A stretch of DNA of 64,000 nt from Pseudomonadota bacterium. Lineage in GTDB: Bacteria; Pseudomonadota; Gammaproteobacteria; Burkholderiales; Burkholderiaceae_C. Below the pieces are notes generated by a model. The model searched no databases and was not told where the DNA came from. It saw nothing but the letters and a program-made list of their open reading frames with translations. The DNA lies in NCBI GenBank assembly GCA_021819435.1, contig JAKARB010000006.1, positions 124,001-188,000 of the forward strand, given 5' to 3'. The stretch's first letter is position 1. Each line of letters opens with the position of its first letter. Shown one piece after another: positions 54,980-63,195 of this stretch. The translations under genes and the position numbers were made by a program.

Positions 54980-55924
54980 ATGAAGCCTGCTGCTGCTCCT
55001 CCTTCTCGCGAAACCCTCGCCGCCCACCGCGTCCTCGTCGTGGGCGACGTCATGCTAGACCGCTATTGGTTTGGCGCCGTTGAGCGCATCTCGCCCGAGG
55101 CCCCGGTGCCGGTGGTGCGGGTTGCCAGCGAGCAGGAGCGCGTGGGGGGCGCCGCCAACGTGGCCCTCAACATCAAGACCCTGGGCGGGCAGGTGACCTT
55201 GCTGAGCGTGGTTGGCCAGGACGAACCGGCCCGCCGCCTGCAACAACTGCTCGAAGGCCATGGCGTCGGCACCGTGCTGGGGCAAGACCCGCGCATGCAA
55301 ACCATCGTCAAGCTGCGCGTGATTGGGCGCAACCAGCAACTGCTGCGCGTCGACTTCGAGCGCGAGCCCGACCACGAGGTGCTGGGGCAGATGCTTGATG
55401 ATTTCGAGCGCGAGCTGACCCGCCACGACGTGGTGCTGTTCTCCGACTACGGCAAGGGCGGCCTGGCCCACATCCCGCGCATGATCGAGCTGGCCCGCCA
55501 GGCCGGCAAAGCGGTGCTGATTGATCCGAAGGGGAGCGATTACAGCCGTTACGCCGGTGCCACCGTCATCACGCCCAACCGCGCCGAGCTGCAGCAGGTC
55601 ATCGGTGGCTGGAAGGACGAGGCCGAGCTCACCGCCAAGGCGCAGGCCTTGCGCACGCAGTTGGGCTTGCAGGCCCTGCTGCTGACCCGCTCCGAAGAAG
55701 GCATGACCCTGTTCGAGGCTGACCGCGTGAGCAGCGTGCAGGCCCAGGCCCGTGAAGTGGCCGACGTGACGGGCGCGGGCGACACCGTCATCGGTACCTT
55801 GGCGCTGATGCTGGCCTGCGGCCTGTCGCTGGAAGAGGCGATGGGCCACGCGAACCGCGCCGGTGGTTTGGTGGTGGCCAAGTTCGGCACCGCCACGCTG
55901 AGCCACGAGGAGTTGTTTGCATGA
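54980..55924 (+). CDS. hldE1: D-glycero-beta-D-manno-heptose-7-phosphate kinase
   Basis: The 314-residue PfkB-family kinase corresponds to the N-terminal half of E. coli HldE (RfaE). It has VLVVGDVMLDRYWFG at the start, VGGAANVALNIKTLG, and the catalytic DVTGAGDTVIGTLAL near residue 262. It phosphorylates heptose 7-phosphate at C1. The gene was started at the ATG at 54980, since the upstream open frame runs antisense through other genes. It overlaps the next gene by four bases (ATGA). Confidence 0.94.
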   Translation: MKPAAAPPSRETLAAHRVLVVGDVMLDRYWFGAVERISPEAPVPVVRVASEQERVGGAANVALNIKTLGGQVTLLSVVGQDEPARRLQQLLEGHGVGTVLGQDPRMQTIVKLRVIGRNQQLLRVDFEREPDHEVLGQMLDDFERELTRHDVVLFSDYGKGGLAHIPRMIELARQAGKAVLIDPKGSDYSRYAGATVITPNRAELQQVIGGWKDEAELTAKAQALRTQLGLQALLLTRSEEGMTLFEADRVSSVQAQAREVADVTGAGDTVIGTLALMLACGLSLEEAMGHANRAGGLVVAKFGTATLSHEELFA

Positions 55925-57021
55925 GCGGTGGTGGTCACCTGACCGACAAGGTCTGCGCCCGCGAGGACATCGCCGCGCGCATCGCCGAGTTGCCCAAGCC
56001 CGTGGTCTTCACCAACGGCGTGTTCGACGTGCTGCACCGAGGGCATGTGAGCTACCTGCACGCGGCGCGTCAATTGGGCGGTTCGCTGGTCGTGGCCGTC
56101 AACAGCGATGTTTCGGCGCGCACGCTGGGCAAAGGCCCCGACCGCCCACTGAACAAGGACATCGACCGCGCGGCGGTGCTGGCCGGGCTGGCCTCGGTCT
56201 CGCTGGTCACCTTCTTCGATGAGCGCACGCCAGTCGAGCTGATCAAGGAGGCCCGCCCGGACCTCTACGTCAAAGGCGGCGACTACGACATGGAAACGCT
56301 CGAGGAGACGCGGGTCGTGCGCTCCTGGGGCGGCGAGGCGCTGGCGATCCCCTTCGTCGATGGCTTCTCGACCACCTCGCTTGTGCAGCGCATCCGCGCC
56401 GGGCAATCTTCCGACGCCGCCACCGCGTCGAAGCACCCTGCGGTGCTGACCACGCCACGCAAGGCGGCCTTCCTTGACCGCGATGGCGTCATCAACCTCG
56501 ACCGGGCCTACGTTCATCACTGGGACGAGTTCGAGTTCGTGCCGGGCGCCGTGGACGCCATGCGCCGCCTGCGCGAGGCGGGTTACGTGCTCATCGTGGT
56601 CACCAACCAGTCGGGCCTGGCGCGCGGCATGTACACCGAGGCCCAGTTCCAGGAGCTCACGCGCCGCATGCGCGAGGCCCTGGCTGCCGCCGGTGCGGAC
56701 GTCGAAGCCGTCTACCACTGCCCGCACCACCCCAAGGGCCAGGTGCCCGAGCTGGCGGTGGATTGCGACTGCCGCAAGCCCGAGCCGGGCATGATCCTGC
56801 GGGCAGTGCGCGAGCATGGCCTGTCGCTGGAGCAATCGTTCATGGTGGGCGACAAGCCATCGGACATCGAGGCGGCGCGCGCGGCGGGCCTGGGGCGTGC
56901 CTACATCGTGCGCTCCGACAATGCCGAGTCGCCCGACGGGTTGGCGGGGGCCGATGCGGCCTATGCTGATTTGGCTGCGTGCGTGGATGCGCTGTGCGCG
57001 CCATCGGGGCAGCGTTCCTGA
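55921..57021 (+). CDS. Fusion of heptose-1-phosphate adenylyltransferase (HldE2) and heptose-1,7-bisphosphate phosphatase (GmhB)
   Basis: Residues about 1-165 are an HldE2 nucleotidyltransferase with the HxGH motif in GVFDVLHRGHV (39-42). Residues about 180-366 are a GmhB HAD phosphatase with AFLDRDGVI (catalytic Asp pair at 186 and 188), TNQSG, a zinc-binding set CPHH and CDCRKP (Cys 267, 282 and 284, His 269), and GDKPSD. All key residues are present in both halves. GmhB acts on the kinase product and HldE2 on the GmhB product, so one chain holds two successive steps. These activities are usually on separate proteins, with HldE2 fused to the kinase in E. coli. It overlaps hldE1 by four bases. 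Confidence 0.93.
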   Translation: MSGGGHLTDKVCAREDIAARIAELPKPVVFTNGVFDVLHRGHVSYLHAARQLGGSLVVAVNSDVSARTLGKGPDRPLNKDIDRAAVLAGLASVSLVTFFDERTPVELIKEARPDLYVKGGDYDMETLEETRVVRSWGGEALAIPFVDGFSTTSLVQRIRAGQSSDAATASKHPAVLTTPRKAAFLDRDGVINLDRAYVHHWDEFEFVPGAVDAMRRLREAGYVLIVVTNQSGLARGMYTEAQFQELTRRMREALAAAGADVEAVYHCPHHPKGQVPELAVDCDCRKPEPGMILRAVREHGLSLEQSFMVGDKPSDIEAARAAGLGRAYIVRSDNAESPDGLAGADAAYADLAACVDALCAPSGQRS

Positions 57022-57031
57022 CAGGCTTCGT

Positions 57032-57829
57032 TCAAGGCATCAAACCCAGCAGGCGCATGGCCTTGTACCTCGCGTAGTGCCACGGGCGCTGCGGTCCCGT
57101 CGACACCAAGGGCAGCTTCACGCGGGTGTAGTGCTGCTTGAACAGGTCCATGTGCGTGCGCTGCTCGGGCCCGAGTTCGAGCGCCGAGTACACCAGCCCC
57201 TCAGCATCGCTGTCGAACACGCGATGGGGGTGGGCGTGCAGCAGCGGCAGGATCGCCCGGGTGTACGCAAGCGGGCCGGTGGTGCGCAGGACCCCGAACT
57301 TGCCGACACCTTGCGCGCGCATCGAGTAAGTTTGGATGTTGCGCAACACGGCCCGCCAGACCGCTTCGAGCACAGGGTGCTTCGGCCTGGCGATGACGTG
57401 CCAGCTCTGGAACTCGCTGGCGATGCCGTCGTCGATGTGACTGCCCCAACCCTCGAATTTCTCGCCGGGCTGGTTCTTCCAGTGCGACAGCAGGAGTTCG
57501 TCGTCAGGGCGGATGATTTGATCCAGGGGCCTGCTGACGCCTGACTTCACGTCCAGGTACACGCCGCCTTCTTGGTAGATGAGCAGGTAGCGGAAGAAGT
57601 CGGCCCGCGCGGCGCCGTAGAGCGGATTGATGCTGCGATAGGCGTCAAGCACCTCGCGATCAAAGTGCTTCTCGATGTAAGGCTCAACGCTTTCCCTCGT
57701 GTGCAGGACGTGCTGCCAACCCGGGTTCAGCGCCTTGAGCTTGTCGATGTGGCGCGTGATGCAAGGCGCCGGCGCCTGATCGCTCACGAAAATCTGATGG
57801 ATGGTTTTGGGGACCAGGTGACCGTTCAT
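57032..57829 (-). CDS. Glycosyltransferase with DXD sugar-binding region (OCH1-like)
   Basis: The 265-residue protein begins VPKTIHQIFVSDQ and carries ARADFFRYLLIYQEGGVYLD, the Gly_transf_sug motif, with the downstream DVKSG acidic residues that bind the metal and nucleotide sugar. The C-terminus holds TGPLAYTRAI. This type is common in LOS and capsule clusters. The start overlaps the end of the upstream GT4 gene by four bases (ATGA), and it is the last gene of that operon. Donor is unknown. Confidence 0.85.
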   Translation of the reverse strand: MNGHLVPKTIHQIFVSDQAPAPCITRHIDKLKALNPGWQHVLHTRESVEPYIEKHFDREVLDAYRSINPLYGAARADFFRYLLIYQEGGVYLDVKSGVSRPLDQIIRPDDELLLSHWKNQPGEKFEGWGSHIDDGIASEFQSWHVIARPKHPVLEAVWRAVLRNIQTYSMRAQGVGKFGVLRTTGPLAYTRAILPLLHAHPHRVFDSDAEGLVYSALELGPEQRTHMDLFKQHYTRVKLPLVSTGPQRPWHYARYKAMRLLGLMP

Positions 57830-58929
57830 GCGCCCCCCTTTGGCCGTGAACGTGCTGCCTGGTAGACCCGCAAATTGCCCTCGACCATCGCATCGACCGA
57901 AAAGCGCTCAACCACCCATTGCCGCCCAGCCCGTCCATAGCGCTGGCGCAGCTCAGCCGAGCCCAGCAACTTGTTCAACTCGCGCACCAACGCCGCCGTG
58001 TCGCCCGGTGTGATCAATTCGCCATTCAGGCCGGGCTGGATGATCTCGGGGATGCCGCCCGCGCGCCCGCCCACCAAGGGCACGCCACAGGCAGCGGCTT
58101 GCAGCAGCGACACGCCCAGGCCTTCCATGTGGGCCGGGTGGGCCAGCACGTCCAGGCAGGGCAGGATGCGGTCGAGATCCTTTCGGAAGCCCGGCAGTTG
58201 CACGTGCTTTGACAGCAGCGCATCGCCCTTCACGCGGGCGTTAGTCTCGTCCCACAGCGGGCCCTGGCCGAACAAGATCACCCGCAGCCTGGGGTGCTGC
58301 GCCAGCACCTCGGGCAACGCGTCCAGGAGCGTGACGTGGCCTTTGCGCGCGATGAATTGCGCGACCATGCCGACGGCCAGCTCGCCCTCGGCCACGCCAA
58401 AGGTGTCTCGGAACCAGGCCAGGTGGCTGCGATCAGGGCGGTAGCGCTCGGTGTCAACGGCGCTGAGCACGCAGTGCAGCTTGGCAGCCGGCACGCCTTC
58501 CGACAGCAGCACCTGGCGGATGCCGTCGGAAATGGTCACGACCTCGTCGTAGAGGCGGTACTTCAAGTTCACGACGAAGCGCGACTCGGGGTTGTCCACG
58601 CGGCGGCTCAGCACCACGGGCACGCCTTCGAGCCGGCCAGCCAGCGCCCCCCACACGTCGCTGCCCCGGCGGCTGTGCAGGTGCACCACGTCGGGCTGCA
58701 CTTCGCGGATCAGCTTGCGCAGCCGGCCGGTGAGGCCCACGTCGGCGTCGCCGCTCATCTTCATCTCGACCACGCGCGCATGCGGTGCGGCTTCTGACGC
58801 GATGGCGCTGCCGCTGGGGCAGGCCAGCACGCTGTCGATGCCGCGCGCCTTCAACCCGCGCAGCAGGAAGACGACTTGCAGCGCGCCGCCATAGAGGTGC
58901 ATGCCGGCCTCGACGTGGAGCACCTTCAA
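57826..58929 (-). CDS. Glycosyltransferase family 4
   Basis: The 367-residue GT-B enzyme opens with MKVLHVEAGMHLYGGALQV, has VALRR-like central strands and ends with PAHMEGLGVSLLQAAACGVP, the E-x7-E type donor site of GT4. I placed the start at a TTG at 58929, which overlaps the previous stop (TTGA) and gives the family-typical N-terminus; a GTG at 58923 or an ATG at 58995 are alternatives. It sits within the overlapping LOS operon. The sugar transferred is unknown. Confidence 0.87.
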   Translation of the reverse strand: MKVLHVEAGMHLYGGALQVVFLLRGLKARGIDSVLACPSGSAIASEAAPHARVVEMKMSGDADVGLTGRLRKLIREVQPDVVHLHSRRGSDVWGALAGRLEGVPVVLSRRVDNPESRFVVNLKYRLYDEVVTISDGIRQVLLSEGVPAAKLHCVLSAVDTERYRPDRSHLAWFRDTFGVAEGELAVGMVAQFIARKGHVTLLDALPEVLAQHPRLRVILFGQGPLWDETNARVKGDALLSKHVQLPGFRKDLDRILPCLDVLAHPAHMEGLGVSLLQAAACGVPLVGGRAGGIPEIIQPGLNGELITPGDTAALVRELNKLLGSAELRQRYGRAGRQWVVERFSVDAMVEGNLRVYQAARSRPKGGA

Positions 58930-60050
58930 GACTGCGTCTCCAGTTGGATCAGGGCGGCTTGCAGCACGCGCTCGGTGGTGAGCCCGGTCATGCAAGTGAA
59001 GGCGCCGTTGCAGGTGGGCCGGCGGCGGCAGGGCGAGCAGGGCAGGTTGTCGTAGAGGATGCGGGTGCGAGGCGTCGGGCCTTCCCGATAAGGCCGCGTC
59101 GAGCCGAACAGCGCCACGGTCGGGATGCGCAGCGCCGAGCCCATGTGCGTGAGGCCGGTGTCCACGCCGACCAGCAGTTGCGCGTCGGCGATCAAGGCCA
59201 CGCTTTCATCGAGCTTCAAGGCACCGGCCAGGTTGAGCAGGCGCGGCTGGCCCGCGCAGACGCGTTCGGCGGCCTCGCGGTCGGCCGGGCCACCGAGCAC
59301 GACCGGTTGCAGGCCTTGCTCCAGCATGCGCCGGCCGAGTTCAGACCAATTGGCTTCCACCCAGTGCTTTTGCGGGCGCGTGGTGAAGGGCGCCAGCACC
59401 ACCAGGGGGCGGGGCTCGGTGCCAGCGTCGTTGCTTGGCCCACCTCCCCACGCGGCTTTCAGGCGCTCGCGCAGCACCTCGCGGGCGCGCACCCGCTGGG
59501 CTCCGCCCACGGCCAGGTCGTGCACGAAGCTGCCCTCGGGCGCTCCGAGGTAGTGGGCCAGGTAGCGGTACTCCGAGCCCATCACCGGGTCGGCGCCGGG
59601 CGGCGGCGTGACCACCTCGTGCACCAGGCGATGGCTGCCTTCGCGGGCGATGATGCTCACGCGCCTTGGCGCACCGGTGAACCAAGCCACCAGGCCGCTT
59701 TTGAGCAGGCCCTGGCCGTCGAGCACCAGGTCGAAGTGCTCGGCCCTCAACTGCGAGCGGAAAGCCCGGATGGCGCGCCAAAGTTCGAGGTAGCGCTTGG
59801 CCTTCCACATTGCCTGCCACTCGCCGCGCTGCCAGATGATCACCTGCTTGAGGCGCGGGTTGTGCTTGAGCAGCGGTGCGCAAACCGGTTCACACACCCA
59901 CGAGATCTCGGCGTTCGGGAATCGCGTTTTCAGCGCAGGGATCAGCCCCGAGGCCATGACGATGTCACCCAGCGCCGAGAGCCGGACGATGAGGATGCGG
60001 CGGGGCTCGGGGTGGGGCGCGGTCATGGTTGCAAGCTTCGGCGCGTTCAT
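58926..60050 (-). CDS. Glycosyltransferase family 9, LOS heptosyltransferase-like
   Basis: The 374-residue protein begins with RRILIVRLSALGDIVMASGL, the heptosyltransferase N-terminal motif. It contains LVVLAPFTTRPQKHW and LLVGVDTGLTHMGSALRIPT with the conserved Asp-Thr-Gly-x-x-His donor site. The C-terminal CSPCRRRPTCNG Cys-rich segment is common in heptosyltransferase I relatives. It probably adds the first or second heptose to Kdo. It is coupled to both neighbours by overlapping codons. A later ATG at 60026 is possible. Confidence 0.9.
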   Translation of the reverse strand: MNAPKLATMTAPHPEPRRILIVRLSALGDIVMASGLIPALKTRFPNAEISWVCEPVCAPLLKHNPRLKQVIIWQRGEWQAMWKAKRYLELWRAIRAFRSQLRAEHFDLVLDGQGLLKSGLVAWFTGAPRRVSIIAREGSHRLVHEVVTPPPGADPVMGSEYRYLAHYLGAPEGSFVHDLAVGGAQRVRAREVLRERLKAAWGGGPSNDAGTEPRPLVVLAPFTTRPQKHWVEANWSELGRRMLEQGLQPVVLGGPADREAAERVCAGQPRLLNLAGALKLDESVALIADAQLLVGVDTGLTHMGSALRIPTVALFGSTRPYREGPTPRTRILYDNLPCSPCRRRPTCNGAFTCMTGLTTERVLQAALIQLETQS

Positions 60051-61117
60051 GGGCGGCGGGTGCGTTGCAGCGCGCGGGCACAGACATCCAAGGTCTGCGC
60101 GACCATGCGGTCAGCGGTCAGGTGCTCTTCGAAATGCTGACGCCCCTGGCTTGCGAGCTCTTGCTTCAGCCCAGGATCGCCATGCAGCCGCGCGACGGCT
60201 TGGCCCAAGGCCACGGCGTTGTCCGGCGGAACTTGCAAGCCGGTGCGCTCATGGAGCACGATTTCCGGCACGCCACCCACGGTGGTGGCGACCACGGGCA
60301 GGCGCGCTGCAAAAGCCTCGACCAGGGACAGCGGCAAGGCTTCACGCCGCGATGACAAGGCGTAGATGTCGAACGCGGGCAGGATGCGCTGCACGTCCTT
60401 GCGATAGCCGAGAAAGTGCACCCGCTCGGCGTCATGGGGCTGCTGCCGCACTTGGCGGCCGAACTCGGTGTCCGGGTCGCCGATCAGGTAGAGGTGAACG
60501 TCCTTCGGGGTTTGGGCCAGCGCGGCGATCAGCAGGTCCTGCCCCTTGTCGTGGATGAAGCGGCCGGCGTTGACCACGGCCGTCACGCCATCGGGGATGC
60601 CCAGTTCCGCCCGCAGGCTGGCCCGCACGGCCTCGCTGCCATCGGAAGGGCCATCAGGCACGCCGTTGTGCACGACGCTGATGCGATCAGCCTCGTAGCC
60701 AGCCGCGATGAGGTTGTCGCGCACGGCGGCCGAAACCGCGATGATGTGTGCGCATCGCCGCATGTGCGTGCGGGCCGTGGTGGCGTGCGCCGTGCAGATG
60801 GCCAGCGGCTTGTGCGTGCGGTGGCCGGCACTGCCCGCATACATGGCGCCACGGATGAGGTGGCCATGGACGACGTCGGCGCGCCAGTGGTGCACCAGGC
60901 GCTTGAGCTTCCAGTGCGAGACGATGTCGTAAAGGCCATGCATGCCGATGTGCATCGCTTCGATGCCTTCTGCAGCGCAGGCTCGCCCGATCCATGAGTC
61001 CAGAGGACCCGCGAACAGCACCTCGTGGCCGGCCGCGCGCTGGCCCTTCATCATCATGAGCGCGTGGTTTTCGGCGCCGCCATAACCATGGCTGTGCAGG
61101 ACGTGGACGATGCGCAT
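60047..61117 (-). CDS. Glycosyltransferase family 4
   Basis: The 356-residue GT-B enzyme starts MRIVHVLHSHGYGGAENHALM, has the VVHNGVPDGP hinge strand and the donor motif SSRREALPLSLVEAFAARLP with both conserved Glu. The ATG at 61117 gives the family-typical start; longer frames run antisense through the neighbour. It is translationally coupled to the GT9 gene (ATGA) and follows the deacetylase gene by four bases. It adds one sugar to the LOS core or a related glycan. Confidence 0.9.
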   Translation of the reverse strand: MRIVHVLHSHGYGGAENHALMMMKGQRAAGHEVLFAGPLDSWIGRACAAEGIEAMHIGMHGLYDIVSHWKLKRLVHHWRADVVHGHLIRGAMYAGSAGHRTHKPLAICTAHATTARTHMRRCAHIIAVSAAVRDNLIAAGYEADRISVVHNGVPDGPSDGSEAVRASLRAELGIPDGVTAVVNAGRFIHDKGQDLLIAALAQTPKDVHLYLIGDPDTEFGRQVRQQPHDAERVHFLGYRKDVQRILPAFDIYALSSRREALPLSLVEAFAARLPVVATTVGGVPEIVLHERTGLQVPPDNAVALGQAVARLHGDPGLKQELASQGRQHFEEHLTADRMVAQTLDVCARALQRTRRP

Positions 61118-61121
61118 GTGC

Positions 61122-61886
61122 TCAGGCTTGATCGGGCAACGCGGCCTGCCCTTTGCGAGCCTGTTTGGCGTGCAGCTTCCAGGCGAAACCGAGCAGGTTG
61201 TCGCCGTAGGAAATCGCCTTTCGCGTGAGCTCGAAGGGGTTGTCGGAGAAATGCGCGGCGCCTCGGATGCAGGTGGTCGCGGTGCGGTAGCCAGCTTCTT
61301 CGACGAGGTCACGCGCCCGCAGCGAGTAGTCGCCATAGGGGTAGCAGAAGTCAGGCACCTCGGCGCCGAGCAGGTCTTCCAGCGCTTTCTTGCTGTCGAA
61401 GATTTCCGAGCGCTGCTGCCCGGCGTTCAACCTCGACAGCCTGGGGTGAGACACAGCGTGCGAGCCGAAGTCGCAGCCTTCGCGGTGGAGCTGCCGAACG
61501 GCCGCAGCGTCCATCAGGCCGGGCTGATGCGCCCAATCCGTCAGCCAACTGGCCTGTTGGCCGAGCAGTGAGCTCACCAGGTAGACCGTGGCCGAGAGGC
61601 CTTCGGCTTGCAAGGCCGGCCACGCGTGTTCGCGGAAATCGTCGTAGCCATCGTCCACCGTGATCACCACCGAGCGACGGGTCATGGGCTTGCCTTCGAA
61701 GAGGCGCGCCCGGGCTTCGCTCAGGTTGATGACGTCAAAACCCATCCACTTCAGGTAGCGCAACTGGTCCTTGAACCGGTCGATGTGGCAGAACAGCGCG
61801 CGGTGCGCATCCGGACGCGGGTAGCGACCGATCTGGTGGTACATCAGGATCGACAGCGGCGGGTTGGCCGGGGGCTGGGTGGTCAT
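61122..61886 (-). CDS. Polysaccharide deacetylase (NodB-homology)
   Basis: The 254-residue protein has LSILMYHQIG near its start, then the NodB motif VVITVDDGYDD with the catalytic and metal-binding Asp pair. GSHAVSHPRLSRL follows with the metal His ligands, and then the FCYPYGDYS motif. It should remove N- or O-acetyl groups from a sugar. There is no signal peptide, so it may work on the cytoplasmic, lipid-linked glycan. It is the first gene of the operon running to 57032. The ATG at 61886 was chosen over one 17 codons upstream. Confidence 0.9.
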   Translation of the reverse strand: MTTQPPANPPLSILMYHQIGRYPRPDAHRALFCHIDRFKDQLRYLKWMGFDVINLSEARARLFEGKPMTRRSVVITVDDGYDDFREHAWPALQAEGLSATVYLVSSLLGQQASWLTDWAHQPGLMDAAAVRQLHREGCDFGSHAVSHPRLSRLNAGQQRSEIFDSKKALEDLLGAEVPDFCYPYGDYSLRARDLVEEAGYRTATTCIRGAAHFSDNPFELTRKAISYGDNLLGFAWKLHAKQARKGQAALPDQA

Positions 61887-61914
61887 CGGTCGGCGTTTCG
61901 TGCAGAGGCGGACT

Positions 61915-62331
61915 TTACCGCAGCGGGGCACGCGCATCGTCGCGGCGTCCGTGTGGGCAGTAGCCTGGCCGTGGCCCGACCTGGGGGTGCTTGCGGCAGG
62001 TGTTTGGCCGCTTGTCGTAGACCGTGCAGCGCCGGGTTTTCATGTCGAGGAAGCGGCAGTCGCCATCCGCGCGGCGCATGACGGTGAAGACGCCGGACTT
62101 GTGGTGGAACCGCTCAATCACGCCAGCCTTCACCAAACGCTTCGCGATCTGCCTGACATCCTCGTGCTCGGCCTCGAAGGGGTCGACCACCTCCAGGCGC
62201 ACCAGGTCTGGCAGCTTGATCTCCAGCGGCATGGTGCAGCAGTTGGCCATGCAGGTGTCGCACATGCCCGCCTTGTAGTGGGACCAGGTTTCGGTGCGGT
62301 CGACGTCGACGATGTGGATCGGGGAGCGCAT
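61915..62331 (-). CDS. YkgJ-family Cys-cluster protein
   Basis: The 138-residue protein has the family's Cys-rich layout: CDTCMANCC near residue 24, then CRFLDMKTRRCTVYDKRPNTCRKHP. The family, annotated as zinc- or iron-chelating, has no agreed role and is often found alone. The C-terminus is basic. It lies nine bases after the AbiEii-like gene, but a functional link is unlikely. Whether it binds zinc or an iron-sulfur cluster cannot be told. Confidence 0.8.
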   Translation of the reverse strand: MRSPIHIVDVDRTETWSHYKAGMCDTCMANCCTMPLEIKLPDLVRLEVVDPFEAEHEDVRQIAKRLVKAGVIERFHHKSGVFTVMRRADGDCRFLDMKTRRCTVYDKRPNTCRKHPQVGPRPGYCPHGRRDDARAPLR

Positions 62332-62340
62332 GTCGGGGCC

Positions 62341-63195
62341 TCAGACCCAGGGCAATGATTGATACAGGCCCGCCACTCGGGCCATGGCGTCTGCGAAAGC
62401 CGGCAATTCTCCTTCAACGTCGGCCCGAAGGTCGGCGTAGCCTTCCTGGGCCATCGTGACGACCTTCTCGTCCAGGATGGAGCCGACGGAGGGGGAGATG
62501 CCTTTGCTGCGGCAGGATTCGACGAGCATGGCATGAATCGAAGCCAGGTCTCGCGCGTTGAACTCCGGCGCAGCTTCGAGCAGAAGCCAGATGTCGTAGA
62601 CATCTTGGCGTCGATTACGCCGCCTGACTGGTTGTTGCAGCAATGAGCGCATCTTCTCCGCCAGGACGTTGTGCAAGGAATAGGACCTGATGGTGGCTCC
62701 GCCGTCCAGTTCGAGCAGTTCCACGGCAAACACCGCCTCGTTGAAGCTGTAATCGATCTGGACCACCTGCGTGGCGTTCTTGGCGCGCAAACGGGCCATG
62801 GCCCGAGGGTTGGACTTGTCTGCGTATCCGATGGTCAATGACAGGCTGTGATGAGTCTTGTCTTCTCCCTTGGGTTCGACCTTGCGCGACTGCAGCCGGC
62901 AAGCCGTGCCATGGGGCAAACGCTCTTCTGCGGAGACGAGCTCGGCTTCCAGCTCCGCCAGCAGGGCATCGGCATTTTCTGCGGCATAGCGCTCGGTGGT
63001 GGAGAAATCCAGGTCTTTGGTGTAGCGCGTGCTGTCATAGCGGATCGCCATGAGGAGCCCGCCTTTCATCACCATCTTGGCCCGCAGGTTCTGCGAGTGG
63101 CCGATCGCGTCCAGGATGATGTGGACCGCCTCCCTGAAGCCTTGCTGCCCTTCGGGGGCGGCTTCGACCCAGGCTTCGATGTCAATTTCGTTCAC
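62341..63195 (-). CDS. AbiEii/AbiGii-family nucleotidyltransferase toxin
   Basis: The 284-residue protein shows the AbiEii features: KMVMKGGLLMAIRY, then TKDLDFS with the paired acidic residues of the nucleotidyltransferase site, and a later RRNRRQDVYDIWLLLE helix. AbiEii toxins transfer nucleotides to tRNA or other targets and block growth, giving phage resistance. The GTG at 63195 overlaps the stop of the upstream gene (GTGA), as expected for an antitoxin-toxin pair. An in-frame upstream start is less likely. It may belong to a defence or mobile region beyond the window. Confidence 0.88.
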   Translation of the reverse strand: MNEIDIEAWVEAAPEGQQGFREAVHIILDAIGHSQNLRAKMVMKGGLLMAIRYDSTRYTKDLDFSTTERYAAENADALLAELEAELVSAEERLPHGTACRLQSRKVEPKGEDKTHHSLSLTIGYADKSNPRAMARLRAKNATQVVQIDYSFNEAVFAVELLELDGGATIRSYSLHNVLAEKMRSLLQQPVRRRNRRQDVYDIWLLLEAAPEFNARDLASIHAMLVESCRSKGISPSVGSILDEKVVTMAQEGYADLRADVEGELPAFADAMARVAGLYQSLPWV

